From: Lycorma delicatula
Lineage: Eukaryota > Arthropoda > Insecta > Hemiptera > Fulgoridae
DNA length: 64,000 bases
Assembly (NCBI RefSeq): GCF_047948215.1
Contig: NC_134460.1
Coordinates: 15,311,501-15,375,500 of the forward strand
Reading direction: 5' to 3'
Each line of letters opens with the position of its first letter. Positions within the stretch are counted from its first letter, which is position 1. The notes below the pieces were generated by a model, which was not told the origin of the DNA, did not search any database, and saw only the letters and a program-made list of their open reading frames with translations. The translations under genes and the position numbers were made by a program. Positions 21,609-32,330 of this stretch are shown here, in pieces.

Positions 21609-22895
21609 AAAAGGACTTCGCAATTTTAAAAGCGTATAAAAATGTATTTATGTAACTTAAACATGCCGTTGAGGTTTCATTTCGTAGCAAAACACATTAA
21701 GTTTTGACTCGCGTAGTTAATTAGTATCGAATTTGGCCACCAGTTGTTAAATATAGGTATATTTACTGGTGCGAAACGTGTTCGCTGTGTTTTGGTTTCA
21801 CGATTTGCAGACAGCGACTGCAGTTCAACGTAGTTTTAATAGAGAGCACGGTAGGGAACCTCCTGGTAAGCATACAATTTACTCTTGGGGCCAAACCTTT
21901 CTTGAGACGGTTCTGTCAAACATACAAAATCACCAGGACGCTCCAGCGTCCCTGAAGTTCCTGTGGAGCAACCCAGAGAAAGCTTTGCACGTAGTCCGAA
22001 GATATCAACTCGACGTGCGTCACGTGAGACTGGCATTCCACAGACGACTGGTGCTTATGATGTAAACGATTGCGCTAGAAGTTGTATAAACTGACCGTGG
22101 TTCAACGCATTGCAGATGACAAAATCGCTTGGCTGAAGTTTTTTTTTTTGTGTAAATGATGGATAGAATTGCAGACGACATACATTTTTAGACGATGTAA
22201 TTTTTTAGTGATGAGTCAACGTTTCACACCGGCGGCAAGGTGAACAGCCATAACTGACGAATATGAGGTTGCGAAAACCCTCATGAAACTTTGCAGCGCG
22301 TTCGTGATAGCCCTAATGTCAATTTTTTTATGTCCCCAGCAAACAATGACCGTACGGCCCGTGCTTCTTTAGCAGGCGACCCTAAACGGTATCGTTTATC
22401 TGGATACGCTTCAAAATTTCCTAATTCTTCAGTTTGTAGACGATGACGAACAAGATGGACGCCATTACTGTACGGGGAGGCACCACCTCACTACCGCCTA
22501 CAAGTCCGAAATTTTCTTGATACTCGATTCCCAAGTCGATCGATCGATCGTGGAGGTCCAATCGCATGGCCACTTCACTACCCAGATTTGACTCCGCGAG
22601 ATGAGATTTTTTCTTGTGGTGTTTCATTAAAGATGGAGTTTATCGGCCGATCTTGTCGAATAAGAGACTTCGAATTTACACCGCAGCTGCAGAGGTAACG
22701 CCCGACTTGCCGGCTACAGTCTGAAATGAAATCGACTTCAGGCGGGATGTATTTCTCATTGCCAACGGAAGCCATATCGAACCAAACTGAATGTCGAGTG
22801 ACAAACATGATATGTTTTTCTATGAAATGAGACCTCAACTGAATCTGGAAGTTATCTCAAATTTTTATGTGCTTTTAAAGTTGTGAATTCCTTTA
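21609..22895 (+). mobile_element. Degenerate mariner-like element with diverged TIRs
   Basis: The left end (about 21609-21643) and right end (about 22861-22895) are imperfect inverted repeats, roughly three-quarters identical, around a decayed transposase. Readable pieces: HTH region FWFHDLQTATAVQRSFNREH (near 21789-21850); FSDESTFHTGGKVN with the first catalytic Asp (about 22200-22245); the second site altered to YGEAPPHYR (the usual QQDG-type Asp lost); and YPDLTPRDEIF with the third Asp near 22590. The second-to-third spacing is 41 residues, like DD41D mariner groups. Multiple stops; inactive. Confidence 0.75.
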
Positions 22896-23118
22896 TATTA
22901 ATGTCTAGTTACCGGTATTTAATACTGTGTTTCGATTCTCTCTTTTTATTCTTTAAAATGTAATAAATAGTATTCTACAATATTTATTAAAGAATCTGTA
23001 AAACAAAACAAATATAATAAAATCAAACCTAAAAAAAGATAACTATCTCTATATAAAATTAATAAATTTAAAGCAGTTTATCCGCTAAATTATTTCTATG
23101 TATTATATGATTAAAACG

Positions 23119-24519
23119 CAAAGACCAACTTGAACTGGAACTTGGGGAATACCAAGGGGAATTTAGGCCATGGAGAGGTTGCCCGGAGCAAATAATATCC
23201 CTAAAACTTATGATGGACTTATATAAAAGACGGAAAAAACAACTAATAATCACCTTCGTCGACTTTAAAAGGGCCTATGATTGTATACACCGACCATCCA
23301 TGCTGAATATTCTGAGAAACCTGGGCCTTCACCCTAAACTCGTAAACATGATAAAATTAACTTTAACCGATACCCAGTCCAGAGTGAAATTCAGAGGTGA
23401 ACTCTCTCAACCCTTCTACATAAAAACTGGATTGAGGCAAGGAGACGGCCTCTCACCACTCCTTTTTAACTGCGCCCTCGAATTTGTCATGAGAAAATGG
23501 TATGAAATAAATCCCAAAAATATAAAAACGGATACTAAGAAAAACTCCATCACACTAAATCGCCTAGGATTTGCAGATGACCTCGCTCTTTTAGCAAATA
23601 ATATTCAAGAAGCCAAAACACAAATCATGAGCCTTCAAAACCTAGCACAAAAGATAGGGCTTCATATCTCTTTCGAAAAAACTGAACTAATGGCCATAGA
23701 TCCTCTGGTAATAGAGCGCATTACGGTAAACAATCAGAAAATTAAAATAGTAAAACGATTTAAATATCTAGGGGAAATAATAACTTATAATTTAAATGAA
23801 AAAGTGGCATGGCAAAACAGGACAAATAAAATGATTAAATCCCAAAAATTAACTCGGTCAACATATAACAAAAAATGCCTTTCTGCTAAAACAAAACTTA
23901 AACATTATAGAACTGTAGTACAGCCAGAAGTCACCTACGGAAGCGAGACCCTTTTCAAAATCACTCAGAAAAACCGAATTGAAAAAATTCTGAAAATAGA
24001 GAGGAGAATTGTCAGAACGTGTATCGATAAAAAACACCAAAAAGAAGGCCGATGGTGGATTGTGCCAAATGAGGTGGTGTATCGAGAAATAGAGCCTGTT
24101 ACTGATACTATGCGGAAAAAAAGAATCTCTTTCTTCGGTCATCTCATAAGGACACCGGAAACAAGACCGTCAAGAAATATCATTGAAAAGCTCTGGTTCC
24201 AAAAGCTAGAAGTAGGATGGATCAAAGAAATTAGAGAAGATATGAAAGAATTGGGAATTTCCCTGACCGACCTACAGAATAAAACTGGAAAAATTACAAA
24301 GCTAAAAGATAAAAGCATTAGATTTAAACAAAAGACAGACAAACGACAAAATACAACGCGACGGTGTTTTCGGATGAAGAAAAGAAAGCAAGATCTGAAC
24401 GGATGAAGAAATACTGGGCAGCTCGAAAGAGTAAAATAACACGCTTTTCTCAGAAAAGATCCAACTAAAATTGACTTAAGTGGTCCCATGTTGGCCGTAA
24501 AAGCATAATAATAATAATA
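23119..24519 (+). mobile_element. 1.4-kb RT unit, copy 3
   Basis: Flanked by an exact 14-bp TSD, ATATGATTAAAACG (23105-23118 and 24520-24533). It starts CAAAGACCAACTTG (a preceding G is shared with the TSD), the same 5' end as copy 1, and ends in a five-unit ATA/TAA tail. The reading frame enters at the first bases (DQLELELGEYQ...FRPWRGCPEQ). Confidence 0.92.
23210..24406 (+). CDS. Reverse transcriptase domain protein of LINE, copy 3
   Basis: 398 residues from the first ATG; upstream codons to 23119 are nearly all in the same frame. RT motifs are intact: FVDFKRAYD (16-24), GLRQGDGLSPLLFN (74-87), FADDLALLA with FADD (121-124). By eye about nine residues differ from copy 1. A small deletion near 24355 shifts the frame and replaces the basic C-terminus with an unrelated short end. 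Whether it is ever expressed is unknown; no promoter is visible at the 5' end. Confidence 0.75.
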   Translation: MMDLYKRRKKQLIITFVDFKRAYDCIHRPSMLNILRNLGLHPKLVNMIKLTLTDTQSRVKFRGELSQPFYIKTGLRQGDGLSPLLFNCALEFVMRKWYEINPKNIKTDTKKNSITLNRLGFADDLALLANNIQEAKTQIMSLQNLAQKIGLHISFEKTELMAIDPLVIERITVNNQKIKIVKRFKYLGEIITYNLNEKVAWQNRTNKMIKSQKLTRSTYNKKCLSAKTKLKHYRTVVQPEVTYGSETLFKITQKNRIEKILKIERRIVRTCIDKKHQKEGRWWIVPNEVVYREIEPVTDTMRKKRISFFGHLIRTPETRPSRNIIEKLWFQKLEVGWIKEIREDMKELGISLTDLQNKTGKITKLKDKSIRFKQKTDKRQNTTRRCFRMKKRKQDLNG

Positions 24520-24533
24520 ATATGATTAAAACG

Positions 24534-25746
24534 TCTTGTTAACCGATTACTATAAATAAAATAGGACAGAAACTAACTTTTATCCGTGACGGTTTAATTC
24601 ATGGGATGTAAAATTTAATAAGTTGAACAAACCCCTAACTATTGTACTTAACCCGTAGTAATTTTCATTCCAGTTTCTAAGGAATTAGAATATACTTGTC
24701 AATTTTTAATTACACCCGTACATTACACTTTTATTCACAAGTCTCTCATATTGAAAGCAAAATAAATATTTAATTAATTATAATATTATTCTTATATAAA
24801 AATATATAAAATTAATATTATAAATTATTGCTTACCAAATTTTGTTTGTTATAACTTTTATTTTGTATAATAACTAAAGGAACAAACACCATCCTTCGGT
24901 CACGTTTGTAAAAAAACGTAAAAATGCCTCTTGAACTTCAGTGTGAAAGTCCTTTATATATATATTCATGTAATGTGCAAGAGAGAAGGAGAAAAAGAAA
25001 TACATTTGATTTATAAGTCTAGTTTAACATCTTTGTTTTCGTTAAAAGGCCACAAATTAAGTATAATAATTTGATTTCTTTAATATTGACAATTCTAATT
25101 GGTTCTGAAAATTTCAATATTAAAAGTCCGTCAATTTACAATATCCACTTTAAAAGTGACACACCTTTCCCATTATACTGCTCGTTGTTTTGGATTCTTG
25201 ATTTCGCAAAGCCAGGTCCTTTTCGCACTTTTAGTCACCTTTACGACATTTATAGTCAATCTTGTTTACTGAATTTTAATTTTTTTTTTTTGAGTTCGGC
25301 TAATTCATACTTCTTTTTTTTTTGTTCGTAACAACCTGTGATAAAAAATATATAGAAACTGAACAAAATCTATTTAACATAGGACGTTCATCAATTGTTG
25401 TTGCAGTTATATTTATTTATCAGTTCTGCTTTCATCCTCATGTCAGTTGATGTTTTTGAGTTAAAATACATATATTTAAAAAAAACGGTGCTAGATTTGA
25501 ATCGTGTCTGTTATTTTAATATTTATTTTCCTGCTTTGATATATTTCATAACTCAGCAAGATGTGGGTTTCGACTATAACGGTTTTTGTTAATTTTACTG
25601 GATTTGTGATCCGAATTTGCGTAGGGGTTGTCATATGTTAATTCAGTGTCGTCACGTAATGGTTTTTGTGAATTTATTATAACTTTGTTAGAAACTTCGT
25701 CCTGTTTGTCTTATGTAGAATATTAAGCAGTCGGGTAGCTCGGTTT
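24534..25746. other. AT-rich region, no gene seen
   Basis: No recognised coding region. The small frames at 25071-25331 and 25395-25592 are low-complexity without domains. Confidence 0.45.
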
Positions 25747-25977
25747 TACAGCGTTCAAGTCCTAGTAAAGCCAGTTATTTTTACACGGACTTGAATACTA
25801 GATCGTGGATACCGGTGTTCTTTGGTGGTTGGGTTTCAATTAACCACACATCTCAGGAATGGTCGAACTGAAAATGTACAAGACTACACTTCATTTACAC
25901 TCATACATATCATCCTCATTCATCCTCTGAAGAATTATCTAAACGGTAGTTACCGGAGGCTAAACAGGAAAAAAGAA
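25747..25977 (+). mobile_element. tRNA-derived SINE, copy C (5'-truncated)
   Basis: Begins within the tRNA-like head just before box B (GTTCAAGTCC) and runs to the TAAACAGGAAAAAAGAA tail. Flanking TSD GGGTAGCTCGGTTT (25733-25746) and GGGTAGCTCAGTTT (25978-25991) match at 13 of 14 bases. The truncation plus TSD shows that it was copied by LINE machinery. Confidence 0.88.
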
Positions 25978-25991
25978 GGGTAGCTCAGTTT

Positions 25992-27130
25992 ATACATTTT
26001 GTGGGCATTGTATCCATTAGGTGTTTTTTTTATGTTCTCCAAATATTTAATGACGGGATTGTTTAATATCAAATAAATCTATTAACTATTTTCACGCCTT
26101 AATTGATTTATTATAAATAGTATTCTGAAAATAATTTTAAATAAAAATTTAAAAAAAAAAATTACGATAAATTACGCTATTTTAACGTGTTGTAGTTTTG
26201 TTGTAACGGGATACAATTTCTTTCAAGAATGTTAAATTTGTGTTGTGTAAATTCTTCACAACAAAAGGAGCGAAGAATTAAGAACTACGGAAGGCACCGA
26301 GACGAAGAACATCGGTTTCAATTACGATTAGATAATTTATTTATTATTACATTTTCTCGTTATAAATGGCGAACACTATTTACTGAAATTATATTTATTC
26401 GTGATTTGTAATTTGTAAATAAGCAATTTATTTTTACTTTATTTGACAGAAATTAAAGTTGTAACTTAAATGTTAATATATAATCTTGAGTTTTTATTAG
26501 CGTAATGTATTACTTTTACTGATATTTTATTTAACAAATATTCGTTAAACATCTAATCGTATTTCAAGTAAATAAAATGCAGTTTGAGTAAAGAATTTCA
26601 AACGCTACTAGCTATGTAAAGTAAAATGTATTTCTTAATGGAAATAACAACTTTCCGTCAGTGTAACCCTCTCTTGAATAATTTTTTATTATACCGTAAT
26701 AAAAACGTTCAGTTATAGCTTATGAATAAATGTGTTCTTCCGTTAAAAAACAAGATAATATATTATTTTATACTTGAATAAAATTGTAGGCGGTTTACAA
26801 AGGTACGGTTAGCTATAAATTAATGTTATCGATTTAACGTCAATGATTTTCCGGGTAGCCAACTTTTAATAAATTTTATGAAGACAGGTAATATGTTTTC
26901 TGTCTTGTGAAAATACTTTCTTTTTGTTACACACACTATTTCGTACATGCGTCCACTTTAGCTCATATAAATACTATAATATTCATGTGATAAAGGGAAA
27001 AGTCGTTATTTATTACCGTTTAAAATTATTTTTAATTTTTACATAATTCAATGATTTGTAATTTAGTTACATTCAACAGGAAATAATTTAAAATCTTAAG
27101 TAGGAAAGTAAAAAAAAATTTTAAATCTTG
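25992..27130. other. AT-rich region, no gene seen
   Basis: Nothing recognised. A 60-codon frame at 26229-26411 has no domain. Confidence 0.45.
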
Positions 27131-28437
27131 TTCATAATGAACAAGAAGATAGGAAGAGAGTAGAGTATTTCAAAACACATAGCGATAGAATTATTGTAAT
27201 AAGGATAAAATCAAAACCTAAACCGACAACGATTGTTAACGTTTATATGCCTACAAGCGCCCATGATGATGATGAGGTAGAGTGTGTATACGAAGAGATT
27301 AATGAAGCAATTAAACACGTAAAAGGAGATGAAAATTTAATAATAGTTGGAGATTGGAATGCAAGCATTGGAAAAGGCAAAGAAGGAAATATAGTGGGTG
27401 AATACGGGCTGGGCAAAAGGAATGAAAGAGGGGACCGACTTATAGAGTTTTGTATAATTTAATTTAAAGTATAATTTAGTAATTGCCAACACCCAATTTA
27501 AAAATCATAATAGAAGAATATACACTTGGAAAAAGCCAGGAGATACTGCAAGGTATCAGGGTTAAGCAAAGATTTAGAAATCAACTCGTTGACTGCAAAA
27601 CTTACTCAGGAGCAGACATTGACAGCGACCATAATTTGGTGATAATGAAATGTAGATTGGGGTTTAAAAACCTGAAGAAAAGGTGTCAGATGAATCGGTG
27701 GAATTTAGAGAAGCTTGAGTAAGAGGAGGTAAAGAAGATTTTTGAAGAGGACATCGCAAGAGGTTGGGAGAATGTTAAAAAGGAAATTCTTAAATCAGCA
27801 GAAGCAAAGTTAGGCGGAATAAAGAGAACTGGTAGAAAACCTTGGGTTTCAGACGATATATTGCAGCTGATGGATGAACGTAGAAAATATAAGAATGCTA
27901 GTGATGAAGAAAGTAAAAGGAACTATCGGCAATTAAGAAATGCTATAAACAGGAAGTGCAAACTGGTGAAAGAAGAGTGGATTAAAGAAAAGTGTTCAGA
28001 AGTGGAAAGAGAAATGAACATTGGTAAAATAGACGGAGCATACAGGAAAGTTAAGGAAAATTTTGGGGTACATAAATTAAAATCTAATAATGTGTTAAAC
28101 AAAGATGGTACACCAATATATAATACGAAAGGTAAAGTCGATAGATGGGTGGAATATATTGAAGAGTTATACGGAGGAAATGAATTAGAAAATGGTGTTA
28201 TAGAGGAAGAAGAGGAAGTTGAGGAGGATGAAATGGGAGAAACAATACTGAGATCTGAATTTAAGAGAGCATTAAAAGATTTAAATGGCAGAAAGGCTCC
28301 TGGAATAGACGGAATACCTGTAGAATTACTGCGCAGTGCAGGTGAGGAAGCGATTGATAGATAATACAAACTGGTGTGTAATATTTATGAAAAAGGGGAA
28401 TTTCCGTCAGACTTCAAAAAAAGTGTTATAGTAATGT
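27131..28437 (+). pseudogene. RTE-like LINE fragment: endonuclease and linker part
   Basis: Broken frames encode an AP-type endonuclease and the start of the RT. Visible in order: IVNVYMPTSAH, IIVGDWNASIG (catalytic GDWN motif), ANTQFKNHNRRIYTWKKPGD read across frames, SDHNLVIMKCRL (the SDH catalytic motif), a basic linker (27861-28200), an acidic run EEEEEVEEDE and RKAPGIDGIPVELLRSAGEE. Frameshifts lie near 27450 and 27535, with a stop near 27719. The end near 28437 matches the family at GTGTTATAGTAATG and then stops. It therefore lacks the 3' half and poly(A), unusual for a LINE copy and more consistent with later deletion or breakage. Confidence 0.8.
27861..28364 (+). pseudogene. RTE-like pol linker segment (167 residues)
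   Basis: Uninterrupted stretch between the endonuclease and RT catalytic core, lysine/glutamate-rich. It ends in GRKAPGIDGIPVELLRSAGEE, the conserved entry to the RT domain of LINE proteins. It overlaps the 5' end of the 6-7.5 kb copy, which links the two partial copies to one family. Confidence 0.7.
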
Positions 28438-29869
28438 AATTTTTTTTTGTCGCTCCTGGACTCGAATTTATATTTTGTACTAATTAGATGATTCCATCTT
28501 ATTATTGTCACTTTGGTTGTGTATTTAGGTAATTTAATTCAACTGCGGAAGAAAATAAATTTTTTCGTTTTTTTCACCAGTTATTGTTTACCTTGATTCT
28601 TCTGACTCGATAATTCGTGTTTTGCGAAATTTGGTACCGTTACTTCTGAATATGGTTTTATTGGTGTTATTTAAATTTTAGTTACAATCCTTAGCTTCCT
28701 TGTACGAAGTAAGAAAATATTGTAATCGTGAAAAATTTCGGTTTCCAGATTTCAACGGAAATATCCATTATGACTCGTTTCGGTTTGTCGTCTGTATGTA
28801 TGTACGTTCGTATCTAGCATAACTGAAAAACGATTATCGGTAGAATGGTGAAATTTTGGATTTAGGAGTTTTATAACATCTAGTTGTACACCTTCACTTT
28901 TGATTACAATCCATTGAATTTTAAAAAAAAATTATATTGATTTATTAATTTAAAAAATTAATTAATTATCCTCTGATTGTATAAAAAAATTACAATAAAT
29001 AATAATTTAATAATAACAATAAAAAAAGGAAAATATCAGAAGTTATTAATGAAATAAAATTTTATGTACTTTTAAAAATGTGTACATGTAATTTAATAGG
29101 CGTTCAAGGAAGTTATGTGGTGTCCACATTAGATTTTTTCTTTATACAATTCTTTAGTTTACTTTTACGATTTTCTTAACCTTTCTCCTATTTATGTCTG
29201 TTGAGAGCAAAACTCTGTATAGCAAGAATTATGCAACTCTTTCCTGGTTTTTTTTACTTAATTATTTATGAACAAACTTTTACTTTAAACTCTTATAAAC
29301 AGTTTCTTAGTTTTGAAAATATTTAAATTGTACTTTTTATTTTTGTTTAAAATATAGTATTAAAACTTGGGGCTATTTCAGCTAGTCATATCGCGTTTCC
29401 AGGATACAAAAATGAGTTGTTCGATTTTACTTCTTGTCAATAAATATGCTTCATGAATATATTATTTTATTTTTAGTTGTTTCCATGAGTTTATATTTAC
29501 GCAGTTGTACTTTTGGTAAAAAGAAGATATGTGCATATAATAATAATAATAATGATGATGATATATTTTTATATTGGTCTTTCCACACTCCTTCAGCCAC
29601 AATCACACTTTCCATAAAGACCAATAGGAAGGGGCTGGGAAGAGGCTGGTCAAAGAGGGATAAGTGGCAGAACACTAAGAATCTTAGTGTGCCACTACGT
29701 GAATACAAATAGATAAAATAAATACGTACGTATAATAATAATAAAGATAAAGATTGAAAACCGTTCGGCAGAATAAGTGGAAGAAAAAGAAAAAACAAAT
29801 ATTTCCGTAAGATGAAATTCTACAAAGACCGTGAAATCACAATAAAACAGATACAATAAATAGTATCAA
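28438..29869. other. AT-rich region with an unclassified repeat at about 28690-28930
   Basis: 28690-28930 contains phrases (CTTGTACGAAGTAAGAAAATA, AAATTTCGGTTTCCAGATTTC, CATAACTGAAAAACGATTA, CATCTAGTTGTACACCTTC; each 21 bases or fewer, only the first 19-20 of which are diagnostic) resembling a common non-coding insect repeat. About 29520-29745 holds AAT/GAT trinucleotide runs and a GC-richer stretch ending in a TAATAATAATAAAG tail, possibly another LINE stub. No gene. Confidence 0.35.
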
Positions 29870-29973
29870 TACATACATTGGCAATTTCTACTAGAGAAAT
29901 ACCGCCATGGCTCTTGCCAGCGGTTAATACAAGTTTGGATCTCTCTCAAGGAGAAATAAAATAGAAACCAGCA

Positions 29974-30825
29974 GTGATCATCCAGCAGGAATGTTTGGCA
30001 ACCGTCAGTAGTTACGAAGAACATATTAGAATTTATACTGACGGTTCTAAAACCGAACATGGTGTTGGATGCTCGATATATGTAAATGAAGAAGCCCACT
30101 TTTGGAGACTTCCAGATGTGGCCAGTGTCTACACGGCAGAACTCACTCCAATTCAGCAAGCTCTTCGCTACACTGAACACTATTGCGAAGAGAGAGTGCT
30201 AATATGTTCCGATTCATTAAGTGCACTCGTCGCAATTCGGAACAAGAACATTAAGGATGTCCTAATTGCAAACATCCTGTCCATTTTATACGTACTAAAA
30301 CAACGAGGACAGCGATGCGTTTTTGTATGGACTCCGGGGCATGCTGGTATTACAGGTAATGAAATCGCAGACGAAGCTGCCAGAAAGGCAACAGTCTGCG
30401 ATATTTTGGATGCATTTCCTGTAAAAGTGGCAGATGTTAAAAACCGTCTAACAAACATAGTAAAAAACAAGTGGAATGCTGAATGGAGGAGATTAAATAC
30501 AAAATTAAACACAGTAAAATCTTCTCCTTATAAATGGAAAAGCGACTATAAGTTGACTCGCCGTGAACAAGTAGCGGTGACCAGACTTAGAATCGGTCAT
30601 ACGCGATTAACAAATTTATATTTGTTAACCGGCGAAGTGAGACCAATGTGCGGTGTTTGTAATAAAACACTGACAATCAAGCATCTAATAGAAGATTGTA
30701 CCATATATGAGGACCTCAGAAAGAGGTTCCGTTTTAGAAATAATATTACTGCTGATCTGGATAATGGAAATGAAGAAAATATAGTTTCATTTTTACACGC
30801 CAGTGGACTTCTTAAAAGTCTATAA
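29974..30825 (+). CDS. RNase H domain and zinc-finger end of I-like pol
   Basis: 283 residues with a complete ribonuclease H domain: YTDGSK (Asp23), YTAEL (Glu56), ICSDSLSAL (Asp80) and WTPGHAGITGNEIADEAA (Asp133), so all four metal-binding acids are present. The C-terminal part (VAVTRLRIGHTRLTN) ends in C-x2-C-x7-H-x4-C (MCGVC...IKHLIEDC), the finger usual after RNase H in I/Nimb-type elements. RNase H removes template RNA during element copying. The RT and endonuclease are missing, and a stop (TAG at about 29961) lies just upstream of the chosen ATG. It could only act as a domain fragment. Confidence 0.8.
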   Translation: MIIQQECLATVSSYEEHIRIYTDGSKTEHGVGCSIYVNEEAHFWRLPDVASVYTAELTPIQQALRYTEHYCEERVLICSDSLSALVAIRNKNIKDVLIANILSILYVLKQRGQRCVFVWTPGHAGITGNEIADEAARKATVCDILDAFPVKVADVKNRLTNIVKNKWNAEWRRLNTKLNTVKSSPYKWKSDYKLTRREQVAVTRLRIGHTRLTNLYLLTGEVRPMCGVCNKTLTIKHLIEDCTIYEDLRKRFRFRNNITADLDNGNEENIVSFLHASGLLKSL

Positions 30826-30929
30826 AAATGAAAGTTTAAAGCTGTGACGAAAGAAACTCTAAGCGGTAGCTTATATATATATATATAAAGAAAGAATGGT
30901 ATTGATAAGTTTAATTTTAATTTTAAATG

Positions 30930-31244
30930 TATGCATATATACATAAGGGAGTCTCGAAACGTGGCACGTATAGTGACGGGAGGTAGCCCTCTTGCCTAGG
31001 CCATTTTGGCTCACCTGCATTCAAGAGCAGTGAGTCGGGGTGTGTCCGATGATGGCATGGGGGACCCTCAAGGGTGGATTGAGGGCGCGAGGCTGTGGGT
31101 GTACGCTGTGCATGCCTATATCCTGTTTATAAGAAGGATTCAACTGCCACGGCACCCTGGCGCGACTGATATACTGGTCAACGGCGATTTTGGTCGCCCC
31201 GAGGGTGCTTAAACAAACTATAAATGAGACTCGTAGAAGAAAGA
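30930..31244 (+). repeat. GC-rich dispersed repeat G, copy 1
   Basis: Contrasts sharply with the AT-rich surroundings. Shares GGGAGGTAGCC, CAAGAGCAGTG-like, TCCGATGATG and GCGATTTTGGTCGCCCC-type phrases with 40235-40665 and 61842-62260. It is flanked by an approximately 40-bp direct repeat (30887-30926 and 31245-31284, about 85-90 percent identical), suggesting insertion with a long target duplication into the LINE 3' region. No conserved ORF. Confidence 0.6.
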
Positions 31245-31767
31245 AAGAAAGATATGGTAGGATAAGTTTTAATTTTAATTTTAATTTAATGGTCTTTTGG
31301 GAACCTATCTCAAATTTTAATATTGGGGCCCTTTATACCCCATAAGTGTTTTGTGATTGTCCTTGTCTTTATGTCTTAAATGTTTCTGTAGTTTGTGCTT
31401 TTAAATAAAATGTAAGGTCCCTTTACACCCTTACATATTACGATCCAGATGTTGATAGTAGTTTCTTTTAAAGAAACTACTATCACCATCTGACGAGGGC
31501 CCATAAAAATTCAGAAAAAAAAAAATAGTTTATAATGATGAAACGATACGGAACAGACAGATCTGTCCCCGACAAGTTACTATGTTGTCTCTTCTCTCAA
31601 ACAGATCGATCGAGTCAGCATATCTATTTTCTAAGCTCAGAAATCTTGCGACAGGAGATTATTAAGAAGATCTTATACAAAATAGTCGAAAAACTCTTAT
31701 ATTTCTCCTTGAAATCCTTTTCCGTTCGATCTCCTGATTAAACGATAAACTTTCATGTAGGTAATCG

Positions 31768-32330
31768 CTAATGAATTTCAAATTCATAAAAGTTTGACTC
31801 GATGCCTAGTTCTGCACATCGAATAAAATACTTGTACAAACTGCTTTCAAACACGACAGGGAATCTCCATTTCAACGCCCGTAAAAAACTTTTCTGGATA
31901 GGTTCCATCGTATTAGATGTAAATAATTCTTCATGATTATAGATAGTCGTACAGTATTCGAAGTTCCGATGTACCAAAGTCTTACTCGGCAACATCCAAG
32001 TACGTACGAGTATATGTTTTGAAAATATCGACCCAGCCTTCTCGTGATATTTTAAATTAATTAAATTTCTTCTAGCTTCTGAAATTAACATTTCAATGCG
32101 CCGCACGAACTAAAGATCGGGTTTTTAACTTCATAGGCTCATTTAATTGGGATATCGGACAAAACAAACCGAAAAACCTGACCGGTTGCTTTGTCGACTC
32201 ATAATTTTTGTTTTATCCAAATTTAGAGGAAGGCCGTTATTTATTTAACGTGTTAACGAATCTGATACAAATCTATTTTTATTAATTTTTTTCTTAATAT
32301 CCTTGCAACTTCCGCAGTAAGATTAGCAGC
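31768..32330 (-). pseudogene. Decayed LINE reverse transcriptase fragment
   Basis: Minus-strand pieces LPLNLDKTKIMS (about 32190-32225), then MRRIEMLISEARRNLINLKYH and SKTLVHRNFEYCTTIYNHEE with IQKSFLRALKWRFP resemble the post-catalytic region of jockey/CR1-like RTs (LNPSKT ... LV---LEYCS--W ... IE--Q--FLR). Only a short block is open (31768-32106). Family uncertain. Confidence 0.45.

Larger units (their letters stand above)
29870..31527 (+). mobile_element. I-clade-like LINE, 5'-truncated, with 3' hairpin
   Basis: Coding similarity starts near 29870 (ISTREIPPWLLPAV), continues through the RNase H frame to 30825, and the element ends after ATCTGACGAGGGCCC at an A-run (31516-31526). Immediately before the tail is an inverted repeat of 23-bp arms with one mismatch and a 1-base loop (31446-31468 with 31470-31492). 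GC-rich repeat G lies inside the 3' untranslated region (30930-31244). A convincing TSD was not found. Confidence 0.8.

Noticed and set aside
26229..26411. 60-codon frame starting MLNLCCVNSS
   Set aside because: AT-driven, no recognised motif, no flanking regulatory signal.
29974..30825. Considered as a cellular RNase H gene
   Set aside because: The finger after the domain, the 3' hairpin, the A tail and the upstream pol remnant show it is the end of an I-like LINE.
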